Positions 1 through 9,657 of a stretch of DNA of 34,634 bases are shown here, one piece after another. This stretch comes from Alphaproteobacteria bacterium (lineage in GTDB: Bacteria > Pseudomonadota > Alphaproteobacteria > SHVP01). Both the position numbers and the translations under genes were made by a program. Position 1 is the first letter of the stretch. Every line of letters begins with the position of its first letter. The notes beneath the pieces are model-generated. The model did not search any database, was not told where the DNA came from, and worked only from the letters and a program-made list of their open reading frames with translations. The stretch covers positions 79,255-113,888 of the forward strand of contig CANJEJ010000001.1 in the NCBI GenBank assembly GCA_947473325.1, written 5' to 3'.

Positions 1-2
1 GT

Positions 3-155
3 GTCGTGCTCGCGATGGGCAATCTTGCGGAAGACAGCGTGTATCACGCGCTGAAGTCCCGCCATGCCGACGTGCATGCAATCGGCGACTGCCTGGCGCC
101 GCGCCGGCTCGACGACGCCATCCGCGACGGCGAGCGCATTGGCAGGATGGTCTGA
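3..155 (+). CDS. C-terminal end of an FAD/NAD(P)-dependent oxidoreductase (partial)
   Basis: Only the last 50 residues are inside the window; the frame is open from base 3 to a TGA at 153-155. The tail holds VHAIGDCLAPRRLDDAIRDG, which matches the usual ending of the pyridine-nucleotide-disulphide oxidoreductase fold: a beta strand running into an A-x-G-D motif that contacts the flavin, then a helix. The 'GDC-APR-DAI-G' wording is typical of the C-terminal FAD/NAD module in Old-Yellow-Enzyme-type proteins such as 2,4-dienoyl-CoA reductase and trimethylamine dehydrogenase. The family is therefore likely, but the substrate cannot be told from this fragment. The glutathione transferase starts 22 bp downstream on the same strand, so the two may be cotranscribed. 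Confidence 0.6.
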   Translation, partial: VVLAMGNLAEDSVYHALKSRHADVHAIGDCLAPRRLDDAIRDGERIGRMV

Positions 156-177
156 GGCCGGATGATCTGGAGGAACC

Positions 178-810
178 ATGAAACTGCGCTTCACGCCGAA
201 TCCCGACTACATCCACAAGGTGCTGGTGGTCGCGCATGAGGCGGGCGTCATCGACCGCATCGAGGTGGTGCCGACCTATCCCTTCGACGCCAATTGCGAT
301 CTGGGCGACGACAACCCGCTGGGCAAGGTGCCGACGCTGGTGCTCGACAATGGCGAGGCGCTCTATGGCGGCCCCGTCATCTGCGAGTATCTCGACTCGC
401 TGCATGACGGCCCGAAGATGTTTCCGGCGTCAGGCTGGCCGCGCTTTCTTGCACTGCGACAGCAGGCGCTGGCCGAAGGGCTCTTCGATGCCCTGACGGC
501 GATGGATATCGAACGCCGGCGCGAGGGCGAGCAGCGCATCGATCATGTCGAACGCCTGTGGGAAAAGGTGGTGCGCGGGCTCGACGAGATGGATGAGGAC
601 GTGCCGACCTATCAACCGCTGACCATCGGCGCCATCTGCAGCGCCGGCGTGCTCAGCCGGATCGACTATCGGATCGGGGTGATCGGCGGTGCGCCGACAG
701 CCATTCCGGCGGACTACCAGTGGCGCAGCGGCCGGCCGGCATTGGCGGCCTGGTATGACGAGGTGCGGAAACGCCCGTCCATGCGCTTCGCGGTGCCGCG
801 GGCGCGCTAG
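178..810 (+). CDS. glutathione S-transferase family protein
   Basis: This 210-residue protein has the length and two-domain plan of a cytosolic glutathione transferase. The N-terminal thioredoxin-like half contains NPLGKVPTLVLDNGEALYGG followed by P-V-I-C-E-Y-L. The cis-proline 'KVPTL' loop and the acidic/serine-like turn before the next helix form the glutathione-binding site in this family. Residues from about 90 on are helical with low-complexity charge, as in the C-terminal GST domain. A GGAGGA Shine-Dalgarno at about 169-174 supports the ATG at 178. The catalytic residue is not obvious: the N-terminus reads MKLRFTPNPDYIHKV, where Ser/Cys-type enzymes usually carry S or C near residues 9-11. 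It may act through another residue or be non-catalytic. It ends 3 bp from the convergent CBS gene. Confidence 0.85.
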   Translation: MKLRFTPNPDYIHKVLVVAHEAGVIDRIEVVPTYPFDANCDLGDDNPLGKVPTLVLDNGEALYGGPVICEYLDSLHDGPKMFPASGWPRFLALRQQALAEGLFDALTAMDIERRREGEQRIDHVERLWEKVVRGLDEMDEDVPTYQPLTIGAICSAGVLSRIDYRIGVIGGAPTAIPADYQWRSGRPALAAWYDEVRKRPSMRFAVPRAR

Positions 811-813
811 CTT

Positions 814-1248
814 TCAACGAATGGCGGTGATCCGGCGCTCGTCGGGCAGCTGGGCGGCCTCTTCCTGCGCCTTCTCTATGCCGCTGAAGTCGCGGCGCGA
901 CACGATGCCGACGACGTGGCCGTTGTCGACCACAGGCAGGTGGCGGAAGCCCTTGTCGTCCATCAGGCGCAGCGCCACGGGGGCGAGTTCGTTGGGCGCC
1001 ACTGTCACGGGGTTGGCGGTCATCACCTGGGACAGCGGCGTGATGTCGGGGTCGAGCCCGTCGGCGACCACCCGGCCGACCATGTCGCGCTCGGTAAAAA
1101 TGCCGACCAGCTTGTCGCCTTCCATGACCAGCACGGCGCCGACATTGCGGTGCTGCATGAAACGCGCGGCCTCGCGCACATGATTCGTCGGTGCAAGCGC
1201 CACCAGCCGCTGGTTGCGAACGACGTCGGGGATGATGCGCCGTGCCAT
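814..1248 (-). CDS. two-CBS-domain protein
   Basis: A 144-residue protein made almost only of a CBS pair (Bateman module), a domain that binds adenosine nucleotides and usually regulates a partner. The first CBS spans about residues 5-65 (VREAARFMQHRNVGAVLVM, then KLVGIFTERDMVG). The second spans about 70-130 (MTANPVTVAPNELAPVALRL, then GFRHLPVVDNGHVVGIVSRR). The frame extends upstream to 1299, but the ATG at 1248 is preceded by AGGGAGG, a strong ribosome-binding site, so I use the shorter form. No enzymatic domain is attached, so it is a stand-alone sensor or regulator; the target is unknown. It faces the glutathione transferase tail-to-tail. Confidence 0.85.
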   Translation of the reverse strand: MARRIIPDVVRNQRLVALAPTNHVREAARFMQHRNVGAVLVMEGDKLVGIFTERDMVGRVVADGLDPDITPLSQVMTANPVTVAPNELAPVALRLMDDKGFRHLPVVDNGHVVGIVSRRDFSGIEKAQEEAAQLPDERRITAIR

Positions 1249-1389
1249 CGAATCCTCCCTCGAGGAAAAAAGGCGGTGCCGTCTGGTCGGGTCTGACAAG
1301 CCCCGGCTGCCGCGCGAACGATCATGCTAGCGAGAGCAGGGGGTCGTGACCACCCGCTGAATCGATAACGCCGGCTTTTCGGCCGCGCT

Positions 1390-1421
1390 CCCTTCGCACT
1401 TGCGAAAGAAAGTGCGAAAGG
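1390..1421. promoter_or_regulatory. inverted-repeat operator candidate upstream of higBA
   Basis: CCCTTCGCACTT (1390-1401) and AAGTGCGAAAGG (1410-1421) form a near-perfect 12-bp inverted repeat with one mismatch. A tighter palindrome, TTCGCA-CT-TGCGAA (1393-1406), is nested in the left half, and TGCGAA recurs at 1413-1418. The array lies about 60 bp before the toxin start. HigA-type antitoxins commonly repress their own operon through such palindromes, so autoregulation is the likely role. No clear -35/-10 pair could be assigned beside it. Confidence 0.55.
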
Positions 1422-1481
1422 CCACGAATTTGCCGTCCGCTTCGACTTTCCACCTGTCGTGCAGTGCCTTACGCTGGGGGC

Positions 1482-1778
1482 ATGATTGCCAGCATCAAGC
1501 ACAAGGGACTGCGCAAGCTCTACGTGAAGGGCCGCACCAAGCGATTGCCCGACAGCATTCAGGCGGGCACGTTGCGCCGGCTGGATGCCTTGGCCGCGGC
1601 GGGCCGTCCGGCCGATCTCGCACTGCCGGGGTTCGACCTCCGGCTGGAGGCGGGCAAGGAGAAGCGCTTTACCCTCGCCATCGACGCCGATCACTGGATC
1701 CGTTTTCGCTGGACCGAGGAGGGACCGACGAAGATCGATCTGGTGCACACCGCCCCGGTCAAGGACGCCGCTGCATGA
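1482..1778 (+). CDS. higB: HigB/RelE-type toxin of a type II toxin-antitoxin pair
   Basis: A 98-residue basic protein of HigB/RelE-fold length. It opens MIASIKHKGLRKLYVKGRTK, contains an LRRLDAL helix, and ends in W-I-R-F-R-W followed by I-D-L-V, which is the strand pattern of the HigB-like plasmid-maintenance toxin family. Members are mRNA interferases, often ribosome-dependent. The frame also has a GTG at 1464, but ATG 1482 matches the usual N-terminus. Its TGA overlaps the downstream antitoxin start as ATGA (1775-1778), implying translational coupling. Toxin-before-antitoxin order is the HigBA hallmark. The stop-to-start overlap and the upstream palindrome make the assignment firm; activity is inferred. 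Confidence 0.85.
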   Translation: MIASIKHKGLRKLYVKGRTKRLPDSIQAGTLRRLDALAAAGRPADLALPGFDLRLEAGKEKRFTLAIDADHWIRFRWTEEGPTKIDLVHTAPVKDAAA

Positions 1779-2071
1779 AGGCACAAAGCCGCTCGCCGCT
1801 TCACCCCGGCATCCTGTTGCGGGACGAGGTCCTGCCCGCGCTTGGCCTTACCGTGACCGCGGCGGCGAAGGCGCTCGGTCTGTCGCGCCAGACCCTGCAT
1901 CGCATTCTCGCGGGCGAAGCACCGGTTACGCCGCCGGTCGCCGTGCGCCTTGGCCAGCTCGCCGGCAATGGTGGTGAACTCTGGGCCGTGATGCAGGCGC
2001 GCCATGACGTGTGGAAGCTGGAACAGACGATGAAGGCTGTGGAGAAACTCAGCCCACGCGAGAACAGCTAG
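1775..2071 (+). CDS. higA: HigA-type antitoxin, XRE-family DNA-binding protein
   Basis: A 98-residue protein with the HigA layout: an N-terminal H-P-G-x-x-L-x-x-E (HPGILLRDEVLPALGL, about residues 10-25), then a helix-turn-helix about 28-60 with T-A-A-A-K-A-L-G-L-S-R-Q-T-L-H-R-I-L. The Leu-Ser-Arg-Gln recognition helix is typical of the VapI/HigA subgroup of XRE regulators. The C-terminal helix (MQARHDVWKLEQTM) is also usual for the family and contributes to dimerisation or toxin contact. It should neutralise HigB and repress the operon at the 1390-1421 palindrome. Its TAG (2069-2071) shares two bases with the stop codon of the convergent downstream gene. Confidence 0.88.
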   Translation: MKAQSRSPLHPGILLRDEVLPALGLTVTAAAKALGLSRQTLHRILAGEAPVTPPVAVRLGQLAGNGGELWAVMQARHDVWKLEQTMKAVEKLSPRENS

Positions 2072-2676
2072 GCTTTCTCATATTGCAGCCGCAGGGTCGC
2101 GGCGTGGCCGGCGAGCCAGTCTGGTTCCGCCTGTTTCTCCCAACTTGCCCATAGTTCCGGATAGCTCTGCGCCGCAAACCGTGCGCCGGGCAGGTCCGCC
2201 GCCTTGCCAAAGGCCGCCACCTCTGTGCGGTGCCTCAGACTTTCCGGCGTGGACTGCAGGGGTTCCCAGTATAGGTACAGCAGCGTCGCCTCGCGCCCTG
2301 CGCGTGCCAGGCCGGTGTAGGCCTTTACCAGCGCGACAGCGTCCAGCTGCACGTAGTCGGCAGCCCTCGCCAGCCGCTTCATGTCGCCCAGCAACGGCGA
2401 ACTGCTGCGCTTGTCCTGCACCGATTCAAAGAAGGAGGCTGCGGCGCCGGCGGGTTTCGGCGTCAGGTGATTGCCGTGCTGCGATTCAATGGCGACGATA
2501 CCCTCCCGTCCTTCGGCCCAGGCGGCAAAACGGGGCGGCGTGCCGCCGAGACCGTTGGAGCCCGGTTGATCGAAAGCAAGGGTGGTAAAGCCGCGACGGC
2601 CATCGAGCGACAGGGCGCCCAAGCTTTCACGCCAGCGGCTGAAACTGTCAAGAACGAGGCGGGCGGAAACGGACAT
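2068..2676 (-). CDS. uncharacterised protein, possibly a PD-(D/E)XK-like nuclease-family member
   Basis: A 202-residue soluble protein that I do not firmly recognise. It has no signal peptide or membrane segment. Visible pieces are GREGIVAIESQ (about residues 56-66), where an acidic residue ends a hydrophobic strand, a later YVQLDAVALVKAYTGLAR helix, and ATLLYLYWEPL (about 130-140). The strand-E-x-Q, helix, 'LYLYWEP' succession recalls a family of putative restriction endonucleases (PGN_0703-like) with a degenerate PD-(D/E)XK core, but this rests on memory of the pattern and is tentative. The lysine usual in E-x-K is a glutamine here. It lies tail-to-tail with higA, sharing stop-codon bases, and starts 62 bp downstream of dnaJ on the same strand. 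Confidence 0.5.
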   Translation of the reverse strand: MSVSARLVLDSFSRWRESLGALSLDGRRGFTTLAFDQPGSNGLGGTPPRFAAWAEGREGIVAIESQHGNHLTPKPAGAAASFFESVQDKRSSSPLLGDMKRLARAADYVQLDAVALVKAYTGLARAGREATLLYLYWEPLQSTPESLRHRTEVAAFGKAADLPGARFAAQSYPELWASWEKQAEPDWLAGHAATLRLQYEKA

Positions 2677-2737
2677 GACTGAGGCCTACGGGGGGAAGGC
2701 CTCAGTCTAGATAATCTGCTGCAAGGGGTGCGCGTGG

Positions 2738-3868
2738 TTATTCGCGCAAATCTTCCCAAAGCTCCTTTACCTTGGCGAAAAAGCCTTCGGATTCGGGGCT
2801 GGTGGGCTGGCCGCCGCCTTCCTTCTGGAACTCTTCCAGCAGTTCGCGCTGACGCTTGGTCAGGTTCTGCGGTGTCTCGACGGTGACCTCGATGTAAAGG
2901 TCGCCGGTGCCCTGCGAACGCATCGCCGGCATGCCCTTGCCGCGCAGGCGGAACTGCTTGCCGGTCTGGCTGCCGGCCGGAATCTGCACCTTGGCGCGGC
3001 TGCCTTCCAGTGTCGGCACCTCGATGCTGCCGCCCAGCGCCGCAGTCGTCATCGGAATCGGCACGCGGCAGAAAATGTGCAGTCCGTCGCGCTGGAAGAT
3101 TCGGTGCGGCTGCACCGACAGGAAGATGTAGAGATCGCCCGGCGGTCCGCCGCGCAAGCCCGCCTCACCTTCGCCAGCCAGGCGGATACGCGTGCCGTCC
3201 TCGACACCGGCGGGGATGTTGACCGACAGCGAGCGTTCGCGCCGTACGCGACCGGCACCCGCGCAGGCCTTGCACGGATTCTCGATCACCTGGCCCACAC
3301 CCTGGCAGGTCGGGCAGGTGCGCTCGATGGTGAAGAAGCCCTGCTGGGCGCGCACGCGGCCATGGCCGCGGCAGGTCTGGCAGGCGATGGGTTTGGAATC
3401 GCCCTCGGCGCCGCTGCCCTTGCAGGAGTCGCACGGCTGCGAGGTCGGCACGCGGATGGTCGCCTTCTTGCCCTTGAAGGCGTCTTCCAGCGAAATCTCG
3501 AGGTTGTAGCGCAGGTCGGCGCCGCGGTTATTGGCGCCGCGCCGGCCGCCACCGCCGCCCATGAAGTCGCCGAAGAAATCTTCGAAGATGTCGGAGAACT
3601 GCGAGGCAAAATCGAAACCGCCGGGTCGCTGGCCGCGTCCCTGCTCGAACGCTGCGTAACCGAACTGGTCATAGGCCGCGCGTTTCTCGGGATCGCGCAG
3701 GATGTCATAGGCCTCGGACAGTTCCCTGAACTTTGCCTCGGCTTCCTGGTCACCCGGATTGCGATCCGGATGATGGTCCATCGCCTTCTTGCGATAGGCT
3801 TTTTTTACATCGTCAGCTGTCGCGTCACGCGCCACGCCGAGCAATTCGTAGCAGTCTTTCCTGGCCAT
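2738..3868 (-). CDS. dnaJ: chaperone protein DnaJ (Hsp40)
   Basis: A full-length 376-residue type I Hsp40, which delivers unfolded clients to DnaK and stimulates its ATPase. The J domain (residues 1-70) carries the essential HPD at 33-35. A Gly/Phe-rich linker follows (about 75-110, including [10 protein letters not shown]). The zinc centre has four CxxCxGxG repeats: CDSCKGSG (146-153), CQTCRGHG (163-170), CPTCQGVG (185-192) and CKACAGAG (199-206). Client-binding beta domains and a dimerisation tail complete it. It lies downstream of dnaK on the same strand, but a strong terminator sits between them, so much dnaJ expression may need read-through or its own promoter; none was clear in the 152-bp gap. 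Confidence 0.98.
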   Translation of the reverse strand: MARKDCYELLGVARDATADDVKKAYRKKAMDHHPDRNPGDQEAEAKFRELSEAYDILRDPEKRAAYDQFGYAAFEQGRGQRPGGFDFASQFSDIFEDFFGDFMGGGGGRRGANNRGADLRYNLEISLEDAFKGKKATIRVPTSQPCDSCKGSGAEGDSKPIACQTCRGHGRVRAQQGFFTIERTCPTCQGVGQVIENPCKACAGAGRVRRERSLSVNIPAGVEDGTRIRLAGEGEAGLRGGPPGDLYIFLSVQPHRIFQRDGLHIFCRVPIPMTTAALGGSIEVPTLEGSRAKVQIPAGSQTGKQFRLRGKGMPAMRSQGTGDLYIEVTVETPQNLTKRQRELLEEFQKEGGGQPTSPESEGFFAKVKELWEDLRE

Positions 3869-3973
3869 CGCGGCGAACCAATCCCCGGCTTACCCAAGCC
3901 CGTCACGCTATGCAGCAAGGGTCCCGCTCCGCGGGCAACGCAGCCGGGCGATCTCCCCACCGGCTGAACCCTG

Positions 3974-4007
3974 AAAAAACGCCGCCCTGCTTTCACAGGG
4001 CGGCGTT
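3974..4007 (-). terminator. Rho-independent terminator after dnaK
   Basis: Read on the minus strand, AACGCCGCCCTG and CAGGGCGGCGTT make a perfect 12-bp stem (3978-3989 with 3996-4007) around a 6-nt loop, followed directly by a run of six T (3974-3979 on the plus strand reads A6). It begins 14 bp after the dnaK stop codon. This is a textbook intrinsic terminator, and it should uncouple part of dnaJ transcription from dnaK. Confidence 0.92.
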
Positions 4008-4020
4008 CCTCACGCGGGCA

Positions 4021-5967
<1,947 letters not shown>

Positions 5968-6085
5968 GTTGCCCTCTTAGTTCTCGCGGCAGATTCTGCA
6001 GGCCCCTTTCGAGGCAGCCCGGCGAATCCCCTTTGTCTGGTTGTGAAACGCAGGATGCGTTGAAACATCCTTACTCAACAGGCGG

Positions 6086-6116
6086 TTATATAGGCGGGGG
6101 GTGAGGGGCCGACAAG
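6086..6116 (-). promoter_or_regulatory. sigma-32 (RpoH) heat-shock promoter for dnaK
   Basis: On the minus strand, CTTGTC (6111-6116) and CCTATATAA (6086-6094) are arranged as CTTG-N18-CCTATAT. This fits the alphaproteobacterial RpoH consensus CTTG-N17/18-CYTATnT well. Transcription would start near 6078-6080, leaving about 110 nt before the dnaK ATG. This supports separate heat-shock initiation for dnaK, apart from hrcA-grpE. Confidence 0.8.
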
Positions 6117-6252
6117 CGGGCCGGGATACAAGAATCACCTGCCCGACCGCCCTGGTGCCGGGCCTTTTCGAAACTTTTTGCAGGCAATCCCGGCTTCAAC
6201 CGGGCGCCACGTCCGGGAAGCGCTCGCCCGCACCCACGGTATCGGGCGGTGT

Positions 6253-6275
6253 GCAGGAATAAGGCGGATTCCTGC
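6253..6275. repeat. 8-bp inverted repeat in the dnaK-grpE gap
   Basis: GCAGGAAT (6253-6260) and ATTCCTGC (6268-6275) are exact inverted repeats separated by 7 bp (centre-to-centre spacing 15 bp). No U-tract follows on either strand, so a terminator is unlikely. A binding site for a dimeric regulator, or chance, are the alternatives. Confidence 0.4.
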
Positions 6276-6324
6276 GACCTTGGGCCGCAAGGCGCCATCC
6301 CGTCTGCATCCCTAGATTGGTCTG

Positions 6325-6417
6325 ATGTCGCCGCAGCGCCCCTCACACCGGCTGATCTTCGCCGCCGCCATCGCGGTGTTGCTGACCATTGGTGCGATCG
6401 GGGCCCTGCTGGACTGA
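6325..6417 (+). CDS. possible small single-span membrane peptide (30 aa)
   Basis: An ATG frame of 30 residues lies between dnaK and grpE on the opposite strand. It starts MSPQRPSHR (basic, N-in) and continues with an uninterrupted hydrophobic stretch LIFAAAIAVLLTIGAIGALL ending in D. One short membrane helix would account for nearly all of it. There is no strong Shine-Dalgarno just upstream (CCTAGATTGGTCTG), and no promoter was assigned. Random frames in GC-rich DNA can look hydrophobic, so this is a candidate only. It ends 10 bp before the grpE stop codon (convergent). Confidence 0.35.
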   Translation: MSPQRPSHRLIFAAAIAVLLTIGAIGALLD

Positions 6418-6427
6418 TTCGGGAAAG

Positions 6428-7015
6428 CTATATTTTCGTATCGATCTGACGTTCGGGCGCGCCGCTCGCCGGCCGCTTGGCGACGCCGACCAGAGCCGGC
6501 CGCAACAGGCGCTCGCCGATGACATAGCCGGGCTGCAACACCTGGATGACGGTGCCGGGCTCCTTGTCAGGCGATTCGGCCTCGAACATGGCCTGATGCC
6601 GGTTGGCGTCGAATTTCTGGCCCAGCGGCTGCACTGTCTTGATGCCATGGCGCTCCATGGCGCCCAGCAACTCACGCTCGGTCATGCCCACGCCGTCAAT
6701 CAGCGCTTTCAGGGCCGGGTCGGTCTCTGATGCGTCCTTCGGCACGGAGTCGAGCGCGCGCCGCAGGTTGTCGGCCACACCCAGCACATCCTTGGCGAAT
6801 TTGGACACGGCGTATTTCGCCGTGTCCTCGACCTCGCGCTGCGAGCGGCGACGGACATTCTCGGTCTCAGCCAGGGCACGGAGCAGCTGGTCGCGCAGTT
6901 GCGCGACCTCGTCCACCGGGGGCTGCGGGCTGGCGGCAGCCCCGGAATCCGGGCGGTTGTCATTGTCAGACGCCGACTCGGCGCCGGGGGGAGCGGATTG
7001 ATCGTTCTGCGTCAT
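6428..7015 (-). CDS. grpE: nucleotide exchange factor GrpE
   Basis: A 195-residue GrpE, which releases ADP from DnaK and can act as the thermosensor of the cycle. The disordered acidic N-terminus (residues 1-35) leads into the long dimerising helix with [20 protein letters not shown], then [22 protein letters not shown]. The C-terminal beta domain carries the family signature region around [30 protein letters not shown] and [20 protein letters not shown]. It lies 26 bp after hrcA on the same strand, so hrcA-grpE form an operon. A 460-bp gap separates it from dnaK, which has its own promoter candidate. Confidence 0.98.
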   Translation of the reverse strand: MTQNDQSAPPGAESASDNDNRPDSGAAASPQPPVDEVAQLRDQLLRALAETENVRRRSQREVEDTAKYAVSKFAKDVLGVADNLRRALDSVPKDASETDPALKALIDGVGMTERELLGAMERHGIKTVQPLGQKFDANRHQAMFEAESPDKEPGTVIQVLQPGYVIGERLLRPALVGVAKRPASGAPERQIDTKI

Positions 7016-7041
7016 CTGAACCCTGAAAGAAGAACGTCGGA

Positions 7042-8091
7042 CTAGGCCGCAGCGTCACGCTGGCCGACCCGGCGGCCGATGATTTTGGCCGAATAATCGA
7101 CCATCGGAATGATGCGGGCATAGTTCAGGCGGGTGGGGCCAATGACCCCGATCGCGCCAATGATCTGTTCCCGGCTGTCCATATAGGGCGCGACAATGAC
7201 GGAACAACCCGCTGCGTTGAACAGGTTATTGGCGGCGCCGATGAAAATTCGCACCCCCGCGGCATCCTTGGTCAGGTCGAGCAGCTGGGCGATGCCCTTG
7301 CGGGTTTCCAGTGCGTCGAACAGGCCGCGCAACCGTTCCAAGTCGGCGGCGTTGGATTCCTCGAGAAGATTGGCCCGGCCGCGCACGATCAGCGTGGCGC
7401 GGTCGTCCTGCCCGGACCACACGGCAAGGCCGGTATCGATGAGCCGGCTGGCCAGCTGGTCGATCTCGCGCCTCTGGCGTTCCTGCTCGGCCAGCAACTC
7501 GCCGCGCAATTCCGCCAGCGTGCGGCCGCGCGCTCGCGCGCTCAGGTAATTCGTCGCCTCGATCAGGGTTGACGGCGTCCAGCCGGCGGGTGTTTCCAGC
7601 ACGCGGTTTTCCACCTGGCCGTCTTCCGTCACCAGGATGATCAGCACGCGGTCGCGGGACAGACCGACGAATTCTATATGGCGCAGGCGCGCATCCTGCT
7701 TCGGTGCGATGACCAGGCCAGCGCAATTCGACAGGCCCGAAAGGTTGGCGGCGGCGTCGGACAGCAGGTCTTCGATGCTGCGGCCGGTGCCCGCGATGCG
7801 GCCCTCGATGTTGCGCCGCTCGTCCTCGGTCAGGTTGCCGACTTCCAGCAGGCCGTCGACGAAGAAGGAAAGCCCCTGCGGCGTCGGCACGCGGCCGGCC
7901 GAAGTGTGGGGGGAGAACAACAGGCCGGCGTCCTGCAACTCGGCCATCACGTTGCGAATGGTGGCGGGCGACAGGGCCACGCCGAGCTTCTTCGCCAGCG
8001 TGTGCGAGCCGATGGGCTCGCCCGTCTCCATATAGGCTTCGACGAGCTGGCGGAAGATTTCGCGATTGCGCTGGCTGAGTTCCTGGATCAT
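7042..8091 (-). CDS. hrcA: heat-inducible transcription repressor HrcA
   Basis: Class I heat-shock repressor of about 349 residues from the ATG at 8091. The frame is open to 8187, but the family's N-terminus begins as here: [20 protein letters not shown], then [29 protein letters not shown], the winged helix-turn-helix. A GAF-like middle domain and the ending [20 protein letters not shown] are HrcA hallmarks. HrcA binds CIRCE operators, usually in front of groESL, and depends on GroEL for activity. No CIRCE sequence is visible in this window, so its target probably lies elsewhere. It is first in the hrcA-grpE operon and divergent from rph. Confidence 0.97.
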   Translation of the reverse strand: MIQELSQRNREIFRQLVEAYMETGEPIGSHTLAKKLGVALSPATIRNVMAELQDAGLLFSPHTSAGRVPTPQGLSFFVDGLLEVGNLTEDERRNIEGRIAGTGRSIEDLLSDAAANLSGLSNCAGLVIAPKQDARLRHIEFVGLSRDRVLIILVTEDGQVENRVLETPAGWTPSTLIEATNYLSARARGRTLAELRGELLAEQERQRREIDQLASRLIDTGLAVWSGQDDRATLIVRGRANLLEESNAADLERLRGLFDALETRKGIAQLLDLTKDAAGVRIFIGAANNLFNAAGCSVIVAPYMDSREQIIGAIGVIGPTRLNYARIIPMVDYSAKIIGRRVGQRDAAA

Positions 8092-8158
8092 GGGCGGTCT
8101 CTGGCGTCCTCTCGGGTCGCGCGGCGCCAATGTAGGGCATTTGGCCGAAGGCATCCGG

Positions 8159-8187
8159 AATGTAGGAAAGGCCCGGCGGGGCGTCAA
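8159..8187 (-). promoter_or_regulatory. sigma-70-type promoter candidate for hrcA-grpE
   Basis: On the minus strand, TTGACG (8182-8187) and TACATT (8159-8164) are separated by exactly 17 bp, matching the housekeeping consensus at 5/6 and 4/6 positions. It lies about 68 bp before the hrcA ATG. A second TACATT copy sits 30 bp further downstream (8129-8134). There is no sigma-32 pattern here, consistent with basal hrcA-grpE expression. Confidence 0.5.
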
Positions 8188-8298
8188 CGCATGGACGTCA
8201 CCTCAATGATGGGTGCTGGACGCCACCCGCTCATCCCGTCTACACGAAGCCGTATCGATCGCACCCGATTCAGCGCCCAGACGGGGCGGGGAGACAGA

Positions 8299-9033
8299 AT
8301 GCCCAAATCCATCGCCCGGCCCTCCGGCCGCAAGGCCGACCAGTTGCGCAAGGTTTCGCTGGAGCCCGGCTTTGCCAAGCATGCCGAGGGCTCCTGCCTC
8401 GTGCGTTTCGGCGATACCCACGTGCTGTGCACGGCCAGCGTTGAAACCCGCGTACCCCCTTTTCTGCGCAATTCGGGCAAGGGCTGGGTGACGGCGGAAT
8501 ATGGCATGCTGCCCCGCTCGACAGGATCTCGCACGGATCGTGAGGCGGCGCGGGGCAAGCAATCCGGTCGCACCCAGGAAATCCAGCGCCTGATCGGACG
8601 CAGTTTGCGTGCCGTCACCAACCTGAGCGGCTTTGGCGAACGCCAGATCACCATCGATTGTGACGTCCTCCAGGCGGACGGCGGCACGCGCACCGCCGCG
8701 ATCACCGGCGCCTGGGTCGCGCTCCACGCGGCTTTCACCTGGATGATGGCGAAGAAGCTGATCACGGCGATCCCGCTCAACGATCAGGTCGCCGCCGTGT
8801 CCTGCGGACTTTACGAAGGTTCGACCGTGCTCGACCTCGACTATGCCGAAGACTCGACGGCGGAAGCCGATGCCAATTTCGTTCTGACCGCCTCCGGCGG
8901 CATCGTCGAAGTGCAGGGAACGGCGGAGAAGGATCCGTTTTCCGAAGCGCAGTTCCGCGCGCTCCTCAAGCTTGCCAAGGGTGGCATCGAGGATCTCACC
9001 AAGCTGCAGCGCAAGGCGGTGGGGCTGAAATAA
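8299..9033 (+). CDS. rph: ribonuclease PH
   Basis: A 244-residue phosphorolytic 3'-exoribonuclease that trims tRNA 3' ends using phosphate. The N-terminus [19 protein letters not shown], the core [19 protein letters not shown] with [20 protein letters not shown], and [20 protein letters not shown], with its catalytic-region aspartates, are RNase PH signatures. The ending includes [14 protein letters not shown]. The frame is open far upstream, but ATG 8299, preceded by GGGGAGA, fits the normal family length of about 238. It is divergent from hrcA across a 207-bp region, and rdgB starts 3 bp after its stop. This is the conserved alphaproteobacterial hrcA/rph arrangement. Confidence 0.97.
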   Translation: MPKSIARPSGRKADQLRKVSLEPGFAKHAEGSCLVRFGDTHVLCTASVETRVPPFLRNSGKGWVTAEYGMLPRSTGSRTDREAARGKQSGRTQEIQRLIGRSLRAVTNLSGFGERQITIDCDVLQADGGTRTAAITGAWVALHAAFTWMMAKKLITAIPLNDQVAAVSCGLYEGSTVLDLDYAEDSTAEADANFVLTASGGIVEVQGTAEKDPFSEAQFRALLKLAKGGIEDLTKLQRKAVGLK

Positions 9034-9036
9034 CAA

Positions 9037-9657
9037 ATGGCGCGGCGGTTTCCCGGCGGCGAACTGGTGGTGGCCAGCCACAACGAAGGCAAGGTGCGCG
9101 AAATCCGCGAACTGCTGCTGCCCTTCGGCGTGGTGACGCGCTCGGCTGCCGAACTGGGCCTGCCCGAGCCTGAGGAAACTGGCACCACCTTCGTCGCCAA
9201 TGCCGAGCTCAAGGCGCGGGCCGCGGCGATGGCGAGCGGCAAGATTGCGCTCGCCGATGATTCCGGACTGGTCGTCGATGCGCTGGGTGGCGATCCCGGC
9301 ATCTACTCGGCACGCTGGGCGGGGCCAACGAAGGACTTCTCCCTCGCCATGCAGAAGGTGGAAGACGCGCTGCAGAAGGCGGGCGTCGTGACTCCGGTGC
9401 AGCGCACGGCGCATTTCGTCGCCGTGCTGTCACTCTGCTGGCCCGATGGCCATTGCGAAAGCTTTGAAGGCAAGTTCTTCGGCGCGGTGGTGTGGCCGCC
9501 GCGCGGGCTGAACGGATTTGGTTATGACCCGATGTTCCTGCCCGGCGGCCACACGCTGACCTGCGGCGAAATGGAACCGGCGGCGAAACACGCGATCAGC
9601 CATCGTGCGGTGGCCTTCCGCCAGCTGGTCGCGGCCTGCTTCGCCCCCCGTGGCTGA
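9037..9657 (+). CDS. rdgB: non-canonical purine NTP pyrophosphatase (RdgB/HAM1)
   Basis: A 206-residue house-cleaning enzyme that hydrolyses dITP, ITP and XTP to monophosphates, keeping deaminated purines out of DNA and RNA. Visible motifs are [18 protein letters not shown] (substrate loop, residues 10-27), [39 protein letters not shown] with the catalytic acidic pair, YSARWAG, and [18 protein letters not shown], the base-recognition strand. [11 protein letters not shown] near the end is also conserved. It follows rph by 3 bp and its last codons overlap the hemW start, indicating one transcript. Confidence 0.97.
   Translation: MARRFPGGELVVASHNEGKVREIRELLLPFGVVTRSAAELGLPEPEETGTTFVANAELKARAAAMASGKIALADDSGLVVDALGGDPGIYSARWAGPTKDFSLAMQKVEDALQKAGVVTPVQRTAHFVAVLSLCWPDGHCESFEGKFFGAVVWPPRGLNGFGYDPMFLPGGHTLTCGEMEPAAKHAISHRAVAFRQLVAACFAPRG

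Larger units (their letters stand above)
5968..6427. other. 460-bp dnaK-grpE intergenic region
   Basis: This is the largest non-coding stretch in the window. It holds the sigma-32-type promoter of dnaK (6086-6116), a roughly 110-nt dnaK leader, an 8-bp inverted repeat (6253-6275) and a possible 30-residue membrane peptide on the plus strand (6325-6417). No CIRCE element (TTAGCACTC-N9-GAGTGCTAA) was found. No clear intrinsic terminator follows grpE. Confidence 0.7.

Noticed and set aside
3869-3973. Separate sigma-32 promoter for dnaJ
   Set aside because: CTTG tracts are present on the minus strand, but no CYTATnT box is found at 17-18 bp, so no promoter was called.
6141-6165. Hairpin GCCC-TGGTGCC-GGGC followed by CTTTT on the plus strand, as a terminator
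   Set aside because: No plus-strand gene ends there, and the U-run is only four; it lies upstream of the dnaK promoter on the other strand.
7016-8298. CIRCE operator expected near hrcA
   Set aside because: No TTAGCACTC-N9-GAGTGCTAA or close variant was seen in this region or in front of dnaK.
8203-9414. 403-codon minus-strand open frame over rph and rdgB
   Set aside because: The coding strand is fixed by RNase PH and RdgB motifs.
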